Shown piece by piece: positions 4,197-6,760 of a stretch of DNA of 6,760 nt (position 1 is the stretch's first letter; each line of letters begins with the position of its first letter). Source of the stretch: Verrucomicrobiota bacterium (GTDB lineage Bacteria; Verrucomicrobiota; Verrucomicrobiia; Limisphaerales; UBA9464); contig CANGMO010000123.1 of NCBI GenBank assembly GCA_947454295.1, positions 1-6,760 of the forward strand. The letters are read 5' to 3'. Position numbers and translations under genes: made by a program. Below the pieces are notes generated by a model. That model made no database searches. It worked only from the letters and a program-made list of their open reading frames with translations, and was not told the origin of the DNA.

Positions 4197-6760
4197 ATGA
4201 GTTTGATCCGACGCCTCCTCTGGCTGCTGCTTTTGCCCTGGTCGTTCCTGGTTGGCGCCGCCCCGTTTCAGCTGGCCCAAACCCAGATCTCTCTGCCACT
4301 CGTGGCGGAGTACACCCCGTTGCCGCTGCGAATCGCGGTGGCTTCGACAAGTCCGGCATTCAAGCTCTCCGAGCTAACCGTGGAATCGGATCTGCCGTGG
4401 GTGGTGCCGAGTGTCGACACAGCTTCGGGTAGCGTCGTGTTGCAGTTCTCCGCAAAGGCCCTGGTTTCCCAACCATCCACCGCCACGGTGACCGCGGTTC
4501 AGGGCGGGGTTACGAACCGGATTTATGTCAGCGGGGACTGGTCCCGCCTCAATGCGGTCAAGGTGGTCCGGGATCCGATCCGCAGTCGGGTCTACGCGAT
4601 TCACCGGAATGGGCTGAACCCAGGCTCTCTGGTTACGTTCGACACGGCTACCGGAATGCCTGGCTCCTCGGTTCCACTGGGGCGAAAGCCCACCGACTTG
4701 GTGGTGTCACCCGATGGTTTGGAGTTGCTGGTCATGGAGGCTGCGGACAAACAAATCCGGGTGCTTGCCGCGGAAACGCTGGGGCAGCGCGAGTTGGTTC
4801 GCCTACCGGAGTTTGACGATTTGAGCGTGGATACCACCTCGTCCCATCTGGCGCTGGGGCGGAACGGAATCCTTTATTACACCGACGGCGCCTGGTGGCC
4901 GGTACTGCGCGTACTGGACCGTGCCGGGCGGCGGGTGCTGCAGCGGGTGACACTCGATTCGATTGGCGTCGGGAGCTTTGCTCTGACGGGGGATGGGGTA
5001 AACTTGGTGGCTTGGACCCAATACGGATGGGGGCAGGGCTCGGATTCCTCCTCACTTGCGCGCTATACGGTGCAACCGGGAGGAATGCTCACCTTCGCGG
5101 AGCGAACCGCAACCAGCCTCCCGGGTCTCGTGCAGAGGGAACCCCTCGATGCCCCGGTGCTCATTTCCAGCGATGACTCACTGTGCTTCGTCAAGCGGGC
5201 GGTAGTGCGGCCACAATCGGTTGGAGGTGTCGTCAATGCCCTGCCATCGGAGGTGTATGCGATCTCTCCCGGAGGCGAGGTGGCGATCACCTCCACCTCG
5301 ATATTCCAGACCAGGACTGGCGCTCTTCTGGCTGACCTCCCCGTTGCTTCGACGGTGCAATGCGTCACTGCGGACTACTCGCACCTGATCTTCTTTGATG
5401 CGCTGCACAGCGAGTTGAAATCCCTCGATCTGCTCGCCGCGGTTGGTTCAGGGAGTTTCAATCTCGAGTTTTCCCCTGCGGACAGGTCGGCCGCACTTTC
5501 ACCCCGTCAGTTGAGCTGGCCGCCGGTCGCGGGCGCACAGGGGTTTCAGGTTTATCTTGGCACCAGCAGTTCCGCGGTGGCGGCCGCGGATATCCATTCG
5601 CCGCTGTTTATGGGGCAGGTGACCGGCCTCCAGATTCCCGTCCCCATCGCGCTTCAACCAGGCAGCACCTACTTCTGGCGACGCGATGTGGTCACCGCCG
5701 CGGGCATTGTTCCGGGACCGGTCCTGTCCTTTTCGGTATCCGAAATCACCCCGAGCGTCGACCGCTTGGAGCTTTCGACGGTTCGGGGATTCTCCGGTCA
5801 GACCGGTTCCATTCAGCTGCAATCGGAGACACCCGGCTCGGACTGGCGGGCGGAAGCCAGCGTTCCCTGGGTGTCCTTTTCGGTCGGCTCGGGAGTGACG
5901 CCCGCCACGCTGGTGATTCGTGCTGACGCTTCCAGGCTGCCGACCGGCTACACGAACGCGACGGTGTCGATTCGAAGTGGGGGCAGGCTCCTGTTCAATT
6001 TGCCGCTCAGCCTCAAGGTGGACCCGCTGAATTTGACCGTGCTCAGGAGCGATGCCGGATCCAAATACGCCTACGCCATCAGCGAGGACACAACCCTAGC
6101 CCTGCCCACGGCCTATCTGCTCGAGATCAACACCGAAACCGAATCCATCGAACGGATGCTGCCGGTCGGTTCCTCTGCGACGGATCTCGCCATTCAGAAC
6201 CGGGATGGACTCCTCTACGTGACCAACTGGAAGCAGGGCAAGCTGCTCGCTGTTCGGACCGACAGCTTTGCCACGGAGTCGACTCTATCCATTCCCAAGC
6301 CTGGCGGAAACGGGGTTCCCGCGGATGTGTATCAGGTGGCCGCTGGTGCTTCGGGAAGGCTGATCGCCGAGTCCAAGGATCTGTGGAACAACCTTTCCCT
6401 GATCAATCTGGCGAACGGATCAGCACTGGCGTCCGCCCAGGCTCGCGCGGGGGGCGGTGCGTTTGATCCCGAGGGGCGATATTACTTCCATGGCGATGTC
6501 GACGTTTCGGATGCGGCACTCCACAAAGTTGATGTCCGCGTGAATCAGTTGATTGAGGTGACGAAGATCCGTCCGACGGTTGCAAACGCCTATGGCTCCC
6601 GGGTGGTGCTGGTGTCGGAGGATGGTAGACGGGTGTTTTGGGACGGGGCGGTGCTGAGCCCGAATCTGGAAGAGGAGTGGGCAATCGGGGACCTCGTCTT
6701 TTCGTGCACGCCTGACGGTCGCTATGCGTTTGGTCAGAATCGGATCCATGACGTCGTTCA
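4197..6760 (+). CDS. Large secreted modular protein (BACON-like, beta-propeller, FN3-like), 3'-partial
   Basis: The frame is open from the ATG at 4197 through the last base, 854 codons plus two bases, with no stop. Residues 1-22 are a signal peptide (Arg5-Arg6, a Leu/Trp-rich core, GAA near cleavage). Residues 24-115 form a BACON-like Ig domain (LPWVV at 66-70). Residues about 118-430 look like a YVTN-type beta-propeller (SPDG at 171-174). Residues 436-515 are FN3-like (LSWPPVAGAQGFQVYLG; GSTYFWRRDVV). Residues 519-608 are a clearer BACON domain (VPWVSFSVGSG at 556-566). From 611 a second propeller runs off the edge. Such proteins are usually exported and bind carbohydrate or protein partners; no catalytic residues are seen, so a binding or structural role is inference. 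An in-frame ATG at 4167 would add ten residues; I prefer 4197 because it gives a compact signal peptide. Neither start has a Shine-Dalgarno sequence. The upstream stop is at 4086. Confidence 0.85.
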   Translation, partial: MSLIRRLLWLLLLPWSFLVGAAPFQLAQTQISLPLVAEYTPLPLRIAVASTSPAFKLSELTVESDLPWVVPSVDTASGSVVLQFSAKALVSQPSTATVTAVQGGVTNRIYVSGDWSRLNAVKVVRDPIRSRVYAIHRNGLNPGSLVTFDTATGMPGSSVPLGRKPTDLVVSPDGLELLVMEAADKQIRVLAAETLGQRELVRLPEFDDLSVDTTSSHLALGRNGILYYTDGAWWPVLRVLDRAGRRVLQRVTLDSIGVGSFALTGDGVNLVAWTQYGWGQGSDSSSLARYTVQPGGMLTFAERTATSLPGLVQREPLDAPVLISSDDSLCFVKRAVVRPQSVGGVVNALPSEVYAISPGGEVAITSTSIFQTRTGALLADLPVASTVQCVTADYSHLIFFDALHSELKSLDLLAAVGSGSFNLEFSPADRSAALSPRQLSWPPVAGAQGFQVYLGTSSSAVAAADIHSPLFMGQVTGLQIPVPIALQPGSTYFWRRDVVTAAGIVPGPVLSFSVSEITPSVDRLELSTVRGFSGQTGSIQLQSETPGSDWRAEASVPWVSFSVGSGVTPATLVIRADASRLPTGYTNATVSIRSGGRLLFNLPLSLKVDPLNLTVLRSDAGSKYAYAISEDTTLALPTAYLLEINTETESIERMLPVGSSATDLAIQNRDGLLYVTNWKQGKLLAVRTDSFATESTLSIPKPGGNGVPADVYQVAAGASGRLIAESKDLWNNLSLINLANGSALASAQARAGGGAFDPEGRYYFHGDVDVSDAALHKVDVRVNQLIEVTKIRPTVANAYGSRVVLVSEDGRRVFWDGAVLSPNLEEEWAIGDLVFSCTPDGRYAFGQNRIHDVV
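4266..4760 (+). repeat. Module copy 1: BACON-like domain plus first propeller blade
   Basis: Protein-level repeat within the right-edge gene, residues about 24-188. Landmarks are Trp68 in LPWV, Leu118-Asn119 at the domain junction, and Thr166-Asp167-Leu168 before SPDG. They match copy 2 with offsets of 490, 493 and 496 residues. The limits are approximate. Confidence 0.55.
5751..6260 (+). repeat. Module copy 2: BACON domain plus first blade of second propeller
   Basis: Residues about 519-688 of the same protein. Trp558 (VPWV), Leu611-Asn612, and Thr662-Asp663-Leu664 correspond to the landmarks of copy 1. The FN3-like domain (436-515) separates the two modules. The remainder of the second propeller lies partly beyond the right edge. 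Confidence 0.55.

Noticed and set aside
4167..4199. Upstream in-frame ATG at 4167 as the start of the rightward gene
   Set aside because: It would put a ten-residue polar extension before the signal peptide and has no ribosome site. It cannot be excluded, but 4197 gives a standard signal peptide.
5499..5822. 107-codon minus-strand ORF, with others at 4601-5408 and 6403-6749
   Set aside because: All lie antisense to the open rightward frame from 4197, which has a signal peptide and recognisable domains. The shadows are Arg/Pro-rich and featureless.
1..6760. tRNA, rRNA, CRISPR array, insertion sequence, phage or defence genes
   Set aside because: I found no tRNA-like cloverleaf, no regularly spaced direct repeats, no transposase or integrase motifs, and no composition break that suggests recent transfer.

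Overview
The window is GC-rich bacterial chromosome holding three protein genes: one cut by the left edge, one complete, and one cut by the right edge. I see no RNA gene, mobile element, CRISPR array or phage gene. The best guess for the host is a member of the Verrucomicrobiota. That rests on the style of the two large secreted proteins, built from DUF11/CARDB-like, Calx-beta, BACON-like, FN3-like and beta-propeller modules, and on a C-terminal module with YELQ...ATSL...FYRV motifs that I associate with exported proteins of that phylum. The assignment is inference.

Layout. Positions 1-1668 (+) are the 3' part of a gene for a repetitive extracellular protein. It has two complete [DUF11-like + Calx-beta] units with a period of exactly 234 codons, the tail of an earlier unit at the left edge, and a separate C-terminal module. 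Positions 1669-1924 are a convergent intergenic region with a short TGAAG repeat and a dense cluster of stem-loops. This could be a bidirectional terminator, a dispersed intergenic repeat, or both. Positions 1925-4012 (-) are a complete 695-codon gene for an exported S9-family serine peptidase of the dipeptidyl-peptidase 5 type, with an intact Ser560-Asp638-His670 triad. Positions 4013-4196 are a divergent intergenic region with a weak promoter/operator candidate. From 4197 to the right edge (+) runs an uninterrupted reading frame of at least 854 codons for a secreted modular protein: signal peptide, BACON-like domain, beta-propeller, FN3-like domain, second BACON-like domain, second propeller.

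How the genes relate. All three products are predicted to be exported. The peptidase probably trims peptides in the periplasm or outside the cell. The two modular proteins look like surface or secreted binding or structural proteins. Convergent and divergent orientations mean no two genes share an operon here, and nothing in the sequence shows that they act together. I did not find a convincing new defence, mobile or biosynthetic system. The most notable points are the internal modular duplications and the structured, possibly dispersed, intergenic element at about 1725-1914.
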